A stretch of DNA of 64,000 nucleotides from Novosphingobium sp. FSW06-99. Lineage in GTDB: Bacteria > Pseudomonadota > Alphaproteobacteria > Sphingomonadales > Sphingomonadaceae. Shown in pieces: positions 20,244-28,680 of the stretch; position 1 is the stretch's first letter, and each line of letters starts with the position of its first letter. The stretch covers positions 127,420 through 191,419 of the forward strand of contig NZ_KQ954254.1 in assembly GCF_001519065.1 (NCBI RefSeq), written 5' to 3'. The notes beneath the pieces are model-generated. The model saw only the letters and a program-made list of their open reading frames with translations. It had not been told where the DNA came from and did no database searches. Made by a program: the position numbers and the translations under genes.

Positions 20244-20669
20244 TCACCCGATGATCGCACTCAGCGCCTTGAACAGCCCGGTCAGCGCAAACGGCAGGCC
20301 GATCGCAAACAGCCAGACCGACAACTGGTCGCGCCGGAACAGCGGGCGGCGCGCCGGATCGGCGGCAGCCAGGTCGTCCAGCGTTTCCCAATGGCGTTCA
20401 TAGTGGCGGAACAGCGGGATGATGCCGACCACCAACACGACCAGCGCAAACAGCGGCAGCATCGATGCGCTGTCGGTGCTCATCGCATGCATCGTCACCA
20501 CGATCTGCAGGGCGGTATAGACCAGCAGCGCATAGGCCACGGTGTCGCTCATCCGCTTGCGCCAGTCGAGCACGCGTATGGTCTTGGTAAATCCGCCGGC
20601 TTTTGTCTGTCCGCTCCAGGTGCCGCTGCCGGTGATCCTGGTGTGGAACGCTGACGTGACTTTGGTCAT
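20244..20669 (-). CDS. Small membrane protein of unknown function
   Basis: 141 residues with three likely membrane segments (YALLVYTALQIVVTM, MLPLFALVVLVVGIIPLF, and LSVWLFAIGLPFALTGLFKAL). The start at MTKVTSAFHTRITGSGTWSGQTKAGGFTKT gives a Gly/Thr-rich cytoplasmic N-terminus; longer open frame upstream has no support. No family recognised. It lies 91 bases beyond pmbA on the same strand, divergent from lptB. Confidence 0.6.
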   Translation of the reverse strand: MTKVTSAFHTRITGSGTWSGQTKAGGFTKTIRVLDWRKRMSDTVAYALLVYTALQIVVTMHAMSTDSASMLPLFALVVLVVGIIPLFRHYERHWETLDDLAAADPARRPLFRRDQLSVWLFAIGLPFALTGLFKALSAIIG

Positions 20670-20875
20670 CGCAGGTATCCTTCTCTCCGCCATGCAACAG
20701 ATCATATGCCGCGCATGGTGGCAAGCGGGATCGTCGGCGGGACGGGCCCGCCATTGGGGTGGGCCGCACAAATCGTGCCAGATCATGCCGGACGGGCTTT
20801 GCCATGGCCCATTCAGCGGCTATGGCGCACAAGTGCCCGGCCTGTCCGGGGCCAAACCGTGAGTTGTGCGTGACG

Positions 20876-21655
20876 ATGACCACCTTTGCCGAATCCGCCC
20901 AGTCCCCTGCCCGTGCGATCGCCGATGCGTCCACAGGGGGCCTGGAAGTGGTGTCGATCGCCAAGTCCTATGACCGGCGCGCGGTGCTGAGCGACATTTC
21001 GCTGTCGGTCGCCAAAGGCGAAGTGCTCGGGCTGCTCGGTCCCAACGGGGCGGGCAAGACCACCTGTTTCTATTCGATCATGGGGCTGGTGCGGCCGGAT
21101 TCGGGGCGCATCCTGCTCGACGGGGTCGATATCACGCGGCTGCCGATGTACCGCCGTGCGATTCTCGGGCTGGGCTATCTGCCGCAGGAAACCTCGATCT
21201 TTCGCGGGCTGACGGTCGAACAGAACATTGCCACCGTGCTCGAACTGATCGAGCCCGATCGCGATACCCGCGCGGCCGAACTGGAACGCCTGCTCGACGA
21301 ATTCGGCCTGACCCGGCTGCGCACCAGCGCGGCCATGGCACTGTCGGGGGGTGAACGGCGGCGCTGTGAAATTGCGCGGGCACTGGCGGCGCGCCCGTCG
21401 ATCATCCTGCTCGACGAACCGTTCGCCGGGATCGATCCTTTGTCGATCAGCGATATCCGCCATCTCGTCACCGATCTGAAGCGGCGCGGCATCGGCGTCC
21501 TGATTACCGATCACAACGTGCGCGAAACGCTCGATATCGTCGATCGCGCCTGCATTATCTATGGCGGGCAAGTGCTGTTTGCGGGCAGCCCCGAAGCGCT
21601 GGTTGCCGATCCCAATGTCCGTCGCCTCTATCTGGGCGAGGGCTTTACGCTCTGA
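20876..21655 (+). CDS. lptB: LPS export ABC transporter ATPase
   Basis: 259 residues. ATPase of the LptB2FG complex that extracts lipopolysaccharide from the inner membrane. Walker A GPNGAGKTT, Q-loop YLPQETSIF, signature LSGGERRR, Walker B IILLDEPFAGID, H-loop ITDHNVRETL; the last is the LptB hallmark. A GTG two codons upstream is an alternative start. rpoN follows 24 bases later, the common alphaproteobacterial lptB-rpoN order, but lptC and lptA are not upstream here; pmbA and a membrane protein are. Confidence 0.95.
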   Translation: MTTFAESAQSPARAIADASTGGLEVVSIAKSYDRRAVLSDISLSVAKGEVLGLLGPNGAGKTTCFYSIMGLVRPDSGRILLDGVDITRLPMYRRAILGLGYLPQETSIFRGLTVEQNIATVLELIEPDRDTRAAELERLLDEFGLTRLRTSAAMALSGGERRRCEIARALAARPSIILLDEPFAGIDPLSISDIRHLVTDLKRRGIGVLITDHNVRETLDIVDRACIIYGGQVLFAGSPEALVADPNVRRLYLGEGFTL

Positions 21656-21679
21656 TGCCGGTCCGGGGGGACTGAGACA

Positions 21680-23206
21680 ATGGCGCTGGGGCCCAGACTG
21701 GATCTTCGCCAGAGCCAGTCGCTGGTGATGACGCCGCAGTTGCAGCAGGCGATCAAGCTGCTGACGCTGTCTAACCTCGAAGTCGAGGCCTTCATCGGCG
21801 AGGCGCTCGATGCCAATCCGCTGCTCGATATCGCCGAAACCGGTGATGCGGCGACACCGCCAACAGAGCCGGGCGAGCCCGATCTGCGTCGCACCCATCT
21901 GGAAAGTTCACCGGTCGACCAACTGGTCGGCGAAGGCCGCGCCGCCGATGACCGGCCGCTCGATATTGATCCTGCCACGCTCGATCGCGATCGCGACACC
22001 GGCGATGGTGAACGGCTTGCCCCGACCGACAGCGGGGACTGGAGCGCAGGCGGCGCGGGCGGCGATGGCGAAGGGCCGGGGATCGACGATCACGGCGCCG
22101 CCGCAGCCAGTCTGGCCGAGCATCTGCACGCGCAGATCGGGGCGACCACGCGCGATGCGCAGGCGCTGTTCGTGGCGCGCTGGCTGATCGATCAGCTCGA
22201 CGAGGCGGGCTATCTGGTGCAGCCGCTGGCAGAGGCGGCAGCGATGCTGGGCGTGCCGATCGCCACGGTCGAGGCCGCGCTGGCGCTGGTGCAGGCGCTC
22301 GATCCGACCGGGGTGGGCGCGCGGACGCTGGGCGAGTGCCTGGCGCTGCAGGCGCGCGAAGCCGATCGCTATGATCCGTGCATGGCGCGGCTGCTCGACA
22401 ATCTCGATTTGCTGGCGCGCGGCGAACTGGCGCGGCTGCGCCGGATGTGCGGCGTCGATGACGAAGACTTTCGCGACATGCTGGCGGAATTGCGCGGCTA
22501 TGATCCCAAACCGGGCTTGCGCTATGGCAGCGGCGCGGGTGAAGCGGTGGTGCCCGACATTCTGGTGCGCGAAGCGGTGCAGGAGGATGGCTCGTCGGGC
22601 TGGGACATCGCGATCAACCAGGCGACCCTGCCGCGCCTGATCGTCAACCGGTCCTATTACGTGGAAATGCGCGGCGCCTGTGTCAGCAAGGACGCGCGCG
22701 CCTGGCTGGGCGAGCGGCTGGCCGATGCCAACTGGCTGTTGAAAGCGCTCGACCAGCGGCAAAAGACGATCCTGAAAGTCGCCGCCGAAGTGGTGCGCCA
22801 GCAGGACGGGTTTTTCCGCCAGGGCGTGTCGCACTTGCGCCCCCTGACACTGCGTGCCGTGGCCGAGGTGGTCGGGCTGCACGAATCGACGATCAGCCGG
22901 GTGACCTCGAACAAATATCTCCATTGCGCGCGCGGAACCTACGAGCTCAAGTATTTCTTCACCTCGGGGGTGGCATCCTCGGATGGCGAAGGCGCGGTGT
23001 CGGCCGAGGCGGTCAAGGCCTCGATCCGGCAACTGATCGACGCCGAAGATCCCAAGGCGGTGCTGTCGGACGATACGCTGGTCGATCTGCTGCGTGACCG
23101 GGGCTTTGATCTGGCGCGGCGCACGGTTGCCAAGTATCGCGAAGCCATCGGGCTGGGCAGCTCGGTCCAGCGGCGGCGGCAAAAGGCATTGGCGGGCACA
23201 CGGTAA
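21680..23206 (+). CDS. rpoN: RNA polymerase sigma-54 factor
   Basis: 508 residues. Region I is glutamine-rich (LRQSQSLVMTPQLQQAIKLL) and contacts bacterial enhancer-binding proteins. Region II (about 60-130) is acidic and Gly-rich. The core-binding region and HTH follow (LTLRAVAEVVGLHESTISRVTSNKY), then the RpoN box ARRTVAKYRE (about 476-485) that reads the -24 element. The family usually runs 470-520 residues. No sigma-54 activator or hpf/ptsN gene is adjacent in this window; a TPR gene follows instead. Confidence 0.97.
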   Translation: MALGPRLDLRQSQSLVMTPQLQQAIKLLTLSNLEVEAFIGEALDANPLLDIAETGDAATPPTEPGEPDLRRTHLESSPVDQLVGEGRAADDRPLDIDPATLDRDRDTGDGERLAPTDSGDWSAGGAGGDGEGPGIDDHGAAAASLAEHLHAQIGATTRDAQALFVARWLIDQLDEAGYLVQPLAEAAAMLGVPIATVEAALALVQALDPTGVGARTLGECLALQAREADRYDPCMARLLDNLDLLARGELARLRRMCGVDDEDFRDMLAELRGYDPKPGLRYGSGAGEAVVPDILVREAVQEDGSSGWDIAINQATLPRLIVNRSYYVEMRGACVSKDARAWLGERLADANWLLKALDQRQKTILKVAAEVVRQQDGFFRQGVSHLRPLTLRAVAEVVGLHESTISRVTSNKYLHCARGTYELKYFFTSGVASSDGEGAVSAEAVKASIRQLIDAEDPKAVLSDDTLVDLLRDRGFDLARRTVAKYREAIGLGSSVQRRRQKALAGTR

Positions 23207-23246
23207 TGCGGCACATGGCGCAGCATGCGATATTCAGGGACTTTGC

Positions 23247-24077
23247 ATGAACGAGGCTGATCCTGCCACGGATACCGCCGCCCCAGGTGCGCGTGCTGGC
23301 GTGAGCGCGGGCGCGGTGCTGGCGCGGGTCGGCATCGGGCTGGTGGTGGTGGTCGCGATCATCGCGACGGGGCTGGAAATCTATCACAACCAGCGCGACA
23401 AGGCGGGGATGCCGGTGGTCATGGCCTCGGTCCCGGCGCCGCGCGAAACACCCGCGCCGACTGTCGAGGATGTGGTTACCCGGCTGGAAAAGGCGGTGCA
23501 GGCAGAGCCCGGCGATGCCGATGCCTGGCGCAACCTGGGCTGGTCTTATTTTCAACGCGGGCAGTTCGCGCAAAGCGCCGATGCGCTGCGCCATGCCGCC
23601 GATATCGATCCGACCAATGCGCGCACGCTGTCATTCCTGGGCGAGGCGGTGTTGCAGGCCCACAAGGGCCAGTTGCGCATGCCTTGGGAAGCGCGCGCGG
23701 CGTTTGACGAAGCGCTCAAGCTCGATCCCCACGATGCCCGTGCGCGCTATTATCGCGCGTTCGGCTGGGATCTGGCCGGGCAGCACCGCCGTGCGATCAA
23801 CGGTTGGCTTGCGCTGCTGGCCGACACGCCGCCCGATGCGCCTTATGCCGGGGACATCCGCGCGGTGATCCGCGCCGTGGGCGCGCGCCACCATATCAAG
23901 GTTGAGAAACGCCTTGCCGAAGTGCAATTCGTGCCACCAGGCAGCAAGGCAGCATCAACCAAGTCTGCCAGCGGCGGCAAGACCCCGGCCACTTTGCCGG
24001 GGCCAGCCGGCGACCTGATGCGCGCGGTGGAGGGCGTTCCGCGCCCCGTTCGCAGCGGCGCGCCAAAAGGAGAATGA
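23247..24077 (+). CDS. Membrane-anchored TPR protein
   Basis: 276 residues. One N-terminal membrane helix (about 27-44, VGIGLVVVVAIIATGLEIY) is followed by at least two or three tetratricopeptide repeats (AWRNLGWSYFQRGQFAQSADALRHAADIDPTN; ARAAFDEALKLDPHDARARYYRAFG). The C-terminus is Ala/Ser/Pro-rich. The layout resembles the TPR part of CcmH/CcmI-type proteins, but no cytochrome-biogenesis genes are near, so the role is open. The ATG at 23247 follows CAGGGA; earlier open frame lies within rpoN. Confidence 0.75.
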   Translation: MNEADPATDTAAPGARAGVSAGAVLARVGIGLVVVVAIIATGLEIYHNQRDKAGMPVVMASVPAPRETPAPTVEDVVTRLEKAVQAEPGDADAWRNLGWSYFQRGQFAQSADALRHAADIDPTNARTLSFLGEAVLQAHKGQLRMPWEARAAFDEALKLDPHDARARYYRAFGWDLAGQHRRAINGWLALLADTPPDAPYAGDIRAVIRAVGARHHIKVEKRLAEVQFVPPGSKAASTKSASGGKTPATLPGPAGDLMRAVEGVPRPVRSGAPKGE

Positions 24078-24115
24078 TCCCGCGTGGCAGCATTTACGAT
24101 TTTGCGGGTTTCGCA

Positions 24116-24130
24116 TTGACGATAAATTAA
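24116..24130. promoter_or_regulatory. Near-consensus CtrA box upstream of ctrA
   Basis: TTGA-N7-TTAA followed by C, one mismatch from the CtrA consensus TTAA-N7-TTAA. It lies 97 bases before the ctrA ATG in an AT-rich stretch. A further TTAA half-site is at 24156-24159. CtrA autoregulation is known in Caulobacter; here it is inferred from position. I saw no GANTC methylation site between 24078 and 24226. Confidence 0.5.
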
Positions 24131-24226
24131 CCTTTCATGTTCATTTGTCATATGGTTAATGAACGGCGCGGCCCTTTGACGGGGGATCGAGGCCATTCGG
24201 GGGTAATGGCAAGAAGGGATTGATCG

Positions 24227-24928
24227 ATGCGGGTTCTGCTGATCGAGGACGAGCCGACCACTGCCAAGGCGATTGAGCTGATGCTCTCTGCCGAGGGATT
24301 CAATGTCTATTCAACCGATCTCGGGGAAGAAGGCCTCGATCTCGGCAAGCTGTACGATTACGATATTATTCTTCTCGACCTCAATTTGCCCGACATGCAC
24401 GGGTATGACGTGTTGAAGAAATTGCGCGTCGCCAAAGTTCAGACGCCGGTTCTGATCCTGTCGGGCATTTCCGAAATGGACAGCAAAGTGCGGTCTTTCG
24501 GCTTTGGCGCCGACGACTATGTGACCAAGCCGTTTCATCGCGAAGAACTGATTGCCCGCATCCACGCCGTGGTGCGCCGGTCAAAGGGCCATTCGCAATC
24601 GGTCATCCGCACCGGCAAGCTGTCGGTCAACCTCGATGCCAAGACGGTCGAGGTCGATGGTGCCCGCGTGCACCTGACCGGCAAGGAATATGCGATGCTG
24701 GAACTGCTGTCGCTGCGCAAGGGCACGACGCTGACCAAGGAAATGTTCCTCAACCATCTCTATGGCGGGATGGACGAGCCCGAACTGAAGATCATCGACG
24801 TGTTCATCTGCAAACTGCGCAAGAAACTGGCGCATGCCTGCGGTGGCGACAACTATATCGAAACGGTCTGGGGCCGTGGCTATGTGCTGCGCGATCCCGA
24901 AGACCAGACGGCGATCGAAGCCGCCTGA
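24227..24928 (+). CDS. ctrA: Cell-cycle response regulator CtrA
   Basis: 233 residues, OmpR/PhoB-type. Receiver domain: acidic pocket EDE at 7-9, phosphorylation site D51 in [13 protein letters not shown], and conserved Lys in [11 protein letters not shown]. The winged-helix DNA-binding domain includes [32 protein letters not shown] and the recognition region [15 protein letters not shown], near-identical to Caulobacter CtrA. It binds TTAA-N7-TTAA and controls cell cycle, motility and division genes. The C-terminus lacks an obvious Ala-Ala degron other than the terminal EAA. Monocistronic, with a strong terminator. Confidence 0.96.
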   Translation: MRVLLIEDEPTTAKAIELMLSAEGFNVYSTDLGEEGLDLGKLYDYDIILLDLNLPDMHGYDVLKKLRVAKVQTPVLILSGISEMDSKVRSFGFGADDYVTKPFHREELIARIHAVVRRSKGHSQSVIRTGKLSVNLDAKTVEVDGARVHLTGKEYAMLELLSLRKGTTLTKEMFLNHLYGGMDEPELKIIDVFICKLRKKLAHACGGDNYIETVWGRGYVLRDPEDQTAIEAA

Positions 24929-24980
24929 TCCATCCTTACGCCGGGACGGCATGCTGTCCCGGCCCATCGCTCCCTGGAAT

Positions 24981-25007
24981 GACCCGCCTTTCGGCGGGTC
25001 TTTTTTT
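24981..25007 (+). terminator. Intrinsic terminator of ctrA
   Basis: GACCCGCC, loop TTTC, GGCGGGTC, then seven T. Strong rho-independent terminator 52 bases after the ctrA stop. Confidence 0.92.
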
Positions 25008-25120
25008 GGCGATGGCATCGCTTGAAAACAGACTACGGGAATGACTGGATGTGGTGGAAAGCAGCCATTAACAATCTGACTCCTATGTCGGGTTGATCTT
25101 CACGGGGCGAGACGAAAACG

Positions 25121-25504
25121 ATGTTTGGAAGCACGCTCATATGTGACGACGATTTCACATGCATGAACCGCATCACACGAAACATGAGTGATTATTATTT
25201 CAAGAACTGCACATTTAGAGAATTGGAATTCGAAGGAGGTGATTTTGGAACTGTAATGGTCTTTTGCGAATTGCGAAATTGTGATCTGTATTGGTCAACT
25301 GTGGCGGCGGGTCTTTTTGTTTCGACCCGGTTTGTAGGCACCGCGTTTCGAGGCATCATCTTTGCAGGATCGAAATTCATCGAATGCAGTTTTGTGGATT
25401 GCAATTTCGGAAAAGATAATCTCGACGGCGATTGCGATTTTGCAGATGCCAAGTTTATCGACTGCGAGTTTCAGAATACCGTAGGCGCTCCAGCGGTAGC
25501 CTAA
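25121..25504 (+). CDS. Pentapeptide-repeat protein
   Basis: 127 residues. Repeats of the A(D/N)LXX type run through the middle and end (YFKNCTFRELEFEGGDF, FAGSKFIECSFVDCNFG, DCDFADAKFIDCEFQN), predicting a short right-handed beta-helix. Some members mimic DNA and bind gyrase (Qnr, MfpA), but this one is short and the link is not established. Base composition is clearly AT-richer than the neighbours and codon use differs, suggesting recent acquisition. Isolated between the ctrA terminator and a repeat-bearing gap. Confidence 0.75.
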   Translation: MFGSTLICDDDFTCMNRITRNMSDYYFKNCTFRELEFEGGDFGTVMVFCELRNCDLYWSTVAAGLFVSTRFVGTAFRGIIFAGSKFIECSFVDCNFGKDNLDGDCDFADAKFIDCEFQNTVGAPAVA

Positions 25505-25941
25505 TGACGCCAATTGGGCGCATGCGGCCATCGGCGCGGCGCGCGTTTGCAAACAATATAAATGCTTTTTTGCGTATAGCCGCCCCTCAGGGGCTACGGC
25601 ATTCACACATCTTGGTTCGGCACTCGATTTGCCCGACGTACAAGTCCAATCGGCATCTGCTTGCAAGAACGGTGCGCGATGGAGTTGATCGGTGCGGAAC
25701 ATGATTTAATATATTGATATTAGTAGAACTCCGCTCATCCTGAGCCTGTCGAAGGATGCGCGCCGACGTTCGCTCTGCGCGCCAGCAACACACCCTTTGG
25801 GCACGTGCCGCGCGCATCCTTCGACAGGCTCAGGATGAACGGATCTTGCTGATATTATTGACTTAAATTAAGAAAGACGCGCTTGTGTGAATCCCGTAGC
25901 CCCCAGGATAGGGGGGTCCGACGCCGGAGGTGCCGCGCCGG
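25505..25941. other. Gene-free AT-richer gap with repeat hairpin
   Basis: 437 bases without a supportable gene. The left part is AT-rich; the centre holds a 27-bp inverted repeat (listed separately); the right part leads to the end of the efflux gene. No tRNA or mobile gene seen. Confidence 0.6.
25736..25837. repeat. 27-bp perfect inverted repeat (REP-like hairpin)
   Basis: The left arm at 25736-25762 begins CATCCTGAGCCTGTCGAAGG; its exact reverse complement occupies 25811-25837, with 48 bases between. Elements carrying this CCTGAGCCTGTCGAAGGA core are widely dispersed between genes in sphingomonad genomes. As paired copies it forms a long hairpin that could terminate transcription or be a REP/BIME-type unit. 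Confidence 0.8.
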
Positions 25942-27519
25942 TCAGTGCGCGGCGGCCAGTTCCAGATCGATATCGCTGGCGTCTTTCGCCTTGGCGGGCG
26001 CTCCGGGCGCGACGCGGGGCTTTGGCTTGGGGGCCAGCCAGACGAAGCAGGCGGCAAAGATGAAAATGCCCGCGCAGCCCAGGAACACCGTGTTGGTGGC
26101 CAGCGTCACCGCCTCTGTCTGGACCATGTTGTCGAGCATCACGCGCCCGAACAGGCCCTGTTGCAGCATGTCGGCGGGCGGGTGGAACCGGCTGACCAGT
26201 TCAGCGTGCGAATACTTGGTTTCGTGGTCCCACATCGTGGTCGACAGCGACGTGGCAAAGGCGCCCGACAGCGTGCGCGCAAAATTCGACAGGCCTGCCG
26301 CCGATGCGGTTTCCTGCGGCAGCACCGAACCCAGCGCCAGCGTGGTGGTGCCGACGAAATAGAACGGCATGCCGAACCCTTGCAGGAATTGCGGCAGGGC
26401 GATGTCGAAAAAGCCCATGTCGGTCACCCAGTCGCTGCGCAACACCGCCATGATGGCCAGCCACATCACCCCGAACGAGATCAGCCCGCGCACATCGACC
26501 TTGTTGGTCATTTGCGCCACGATCGGCGACATCACCACCGCCAGCACGCCCATAAAGCCCATCGCCTGCCCCGCAACCGTGGCGGTGTAATCAAGGTTGG
26601 TCTGCAAAAACAATGGGGTGAGCACGACGATCGAAAAGAACGCGCCATAGGCCAGGCACTGTGTGATCAACGCCACGGTAAAGCCGCGATGGCGGAACAC
26701 CGACAGATCGACGATCGGGTTGCGCTCGGTCAGTTCCCAGATCAGGAACGCGACAAAGCCAATCACCGCGACGATCGCCAGCGTGCAGATCATCGTGCTG
26801 GAAAACCAGTCCTCCTCGCGCCCCTTGTCGAGCATGATCTGCAACGCGCCGACCCACACCACCAGCAGCGCCAGCCCGACATAATCGATCGGGCGTTTGA
26901 CGGTGGGTGTTTCGTATCGCGTCAGCAGGCGGCTGGCGGCGGTCGCGCACAGGATCACGATCGGCACGTTGATGAAAAAGATCCAGTGCCAGGACAGATT
27001 GTCCGAAATCAGCCCGCCCAGAATCGGTCCGGCGATCGGCGCACAGACCGTGGTCATCGCCCATAGCCCCATTGCGGCGGCGGCGCGCTGCGGGGGAAAC
27101 ACCCGCAGCAGCAGCGTTTGCGACATCGGCATCATCGGCGCGCCGCACAGGCCCTGCATCACGCGAAACGCGATCAGCGCCTCCAGACTGCGCGACAGCC
27201 CGCACAGCACCGAAAACAGTCCGAACCCCATCAGCGCCAGGATAAACACGCGCACCGCGCCGAACCGCGCCGCCAGCCATCCGGTCAGCGGCACGCAGAT
27301 CGCCTCTGCCACCGCGTAGGACGTGATCACCCAGGTGCCCTGGCTGGGCGAAACCGCCAGACTGCCCGAAATATGCGGCACCGACACGTTGGCGATGGTG
27401 ATATCGAGCACCACCACAAAGTTCGACAGCGCGAGCGCAAAGGCGCCCATCGCCATCGCCAGACCCGTCAGTGGCGGGGCAGTCGGGGGGGCAAATGCGG
27501 GGGCTGGACCACCGGCCAT
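25942..27519 (-). CDS. DHA2-family MFS multidrug efflux transporter (EmrB-like)
   Basis: 525 residues, 14 predicted membrane segments, drug:H+ antiporter of the EmrB/QacA subfamily. Motif A-like GWLAARFGAVRVF after helix 2, motif C-like GPILGGLISDNLSWHWIFFINVP after helix 5, and motif D1 VVLDITIANVSVPHI in helix 1. It works with the HlyD-type adaptor and NodT-type channel encoded upstream in the same operon. Start chosen at MAGGPAPAFAPP; 13 bases separate it from the adaptor gene stop. Confidence 0.93.
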   Translation of the reverse strand: MAGGPAPAFAPPTAPPLTGLAMAMGAFALALSNFVVVLDITIANVSVPHISGSLAVSPSQGTWVITSYAVAEAICVPLTGWLAARFGAVRVFILALMGFGLFSVLCGLSRSLEALIAFRVMQGLCGAPMMPMSQTLLLRVFPPQRAAAAMGLWAMTTVCAPIAGPILGGLISDNLSWHWIFFINVPIVILCATAASRLLTRYETPTVKRPIDYVGLALLVVWVGALQIMLDKGREEDWFSSTMICTLAIVAVIGFVAFLIWELTERNPIVDLSVFRHRGFTVALITQCLAYGAFFSIVVLTPLFLQTNLDYTATVAGQAMGFMGVLAVVMSPIVAQMTNKVDVRGLISFGVMWLAIMAVLRSDWVTDMGFFDIALPQFLQGFGMPFYFVGTTTLALGSVLPQETASAAGLSNFARTLSGAFATSLSTTMWDHETKYSHAELVSRFHPPADMLQQGLFGRVMLDNMVQTEAVTLATNTVFLGCAGIFIFAACFVWLAPKPKPRVAPGAPAKAKDASDIDLELAAAH

Positions 27520-27532
27520 GGGATGGGACCTT

Positions 27533-28645
27533 TCAGTTGCCGTGCGTATCGATGGTGGCATCGACCGACAGGCCGATGCGCAACGGGTGCGCCGCCAGTT
27601 CACGCCTGTCGAGCGCGATCCGCACCGGCAGGCGCTGGACCACCTTGATCCAGTTGCCGGTGGCGTTCTGCGCCGGGATCACCGCCAGCGCCGAACCGGT
27701 GCCGCCCGAAAAGCCCACGACTTTGCCGTGATAGACCACTTTGCCGCCATAGATGTCGGCGGTCAGTTCGGCCGACTGGCCCGGGCGCACATGGCGCAAC
27801 TGGCTTTCCTTGTAATTGGCATCGACATAGGCGTCGGCGACCGGAACGATGGTCATCAACGTGGTGCCCGCACTGACCCGCTGGCCCAGTTGGACATTGC
27901 GCTGGGTGATCACACCGTCGACCGGTGCGCGCACGATCGTGCGGTCGAGATCGATCCGCGCCTGATCGAGCCGGGCCTTGGCGGCCAGCACGTCGGGATT
28001 GGTTTCGACCGTGGTGCCCGCCACCAGCGCATCGGTCGCCGCTTCCTGCCCGTTGGCAGAGCCGCGCGCGGCCTGCGCCTGGGTCAGGCTGGCACGCGCG
28101 GCGGCCAGATTGCCCTGCGCGGCGGCAAAGGCGTTGCGGGCACTGGTCAGTTCCTCGCCCGACACACCGCCATCGGCGGCCAGCGCCTCGCGCCGCGACA
28201 GATCGATCCGCGCGCGGGCCAGATCGGCCTCGGCAATCGACACCTGGGCCTGCATGCGGCTGATATCGGCCCGGCGTTCGCCCACCACCGCACCCAGCGC
28301 ACCGCGCGTCGCCATCGTCTGGCGCACGCGCCGCACCGCGCTGGCAAAATTGGCCTGCGCTTCGGCCAGCGCCAGCCGGGCGTCGGTCGGGTCGATCACC
28401 ACCAGCACGTCGCCGCGATGCACCATCTGCGTGTTGCTGACGCGCACCTGGGCAACCGGGCCTCCGGTCAAGGGGGTCACTTGCGCGACCTCGGCGTTGA
28501 CATAGGCATCGTCGGTTTCGACGTAGCGTTCGCCCTCGATCCATTGATAGCCCAGCCAGCCAACCGCGATCACGGCCAGCACGGCGCCGAACAGCATGAA
28601 GGCGCGCTTGCGGTTGTTGGTCTGTGGGGCGTCGGTATCAGCCAT
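27533..28645 (-). CDS. HlyD-family efflux adaptor (EmrA-like)
   Basis: 370 residues. One N-terminal membrane helix (AFMLFGAVLAVIAVGWLGY), lipoyl/barrel-sandwich halves (EVAQVTPLTGGPVAQVRVSNTQMVHRGDVLVVIDPTD and TIVRAPVDGVITQRNVQLGQRV), a long alpha-helical hairpin between them, and a beta-barrel region near the C-terminus. It spans the periplasm linking the MFS pump to the outer-membrane channel. Start at MADTDAPQTNNRKRA is preceded by coding-poor sequence. Confidence 0.93.
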   Translation of the reverse strand: MADTDAPQTNNRKRAFMLFGAVLAVIAVGWLGYQWIEGERYVETDDAYVNAEVAQVTPLTGGPVAQVRVSNTQMVHRGDVLVVIDPTDARLALAEAQANFASAVRRVRQTMATRGALGAVVGERRADISRMQAQVSIAEADLARARIDLSRREALAADGGVSGEELTSARNAFAAAQGNLAAARASLTQAQAARGSANGQEAATDALVAGTTVETNPDVLAAKARLDQARIDLDRTIVRAPVDGVITQRNVQLGQRVSAGTTLMTIVPVADAYVDANYKESQLRHVRPGQSAELTADIYGGKVVYHGKVVGFSGGTGSALAVIPAQNATGNWIKVVQRLPVRIALDRRELAAHPLRIGLSVDATIDTHGN

Positions 28646-28680
28646 GGGGTGTCGAATCCTGGGAGAAATAGGGGGATGGA

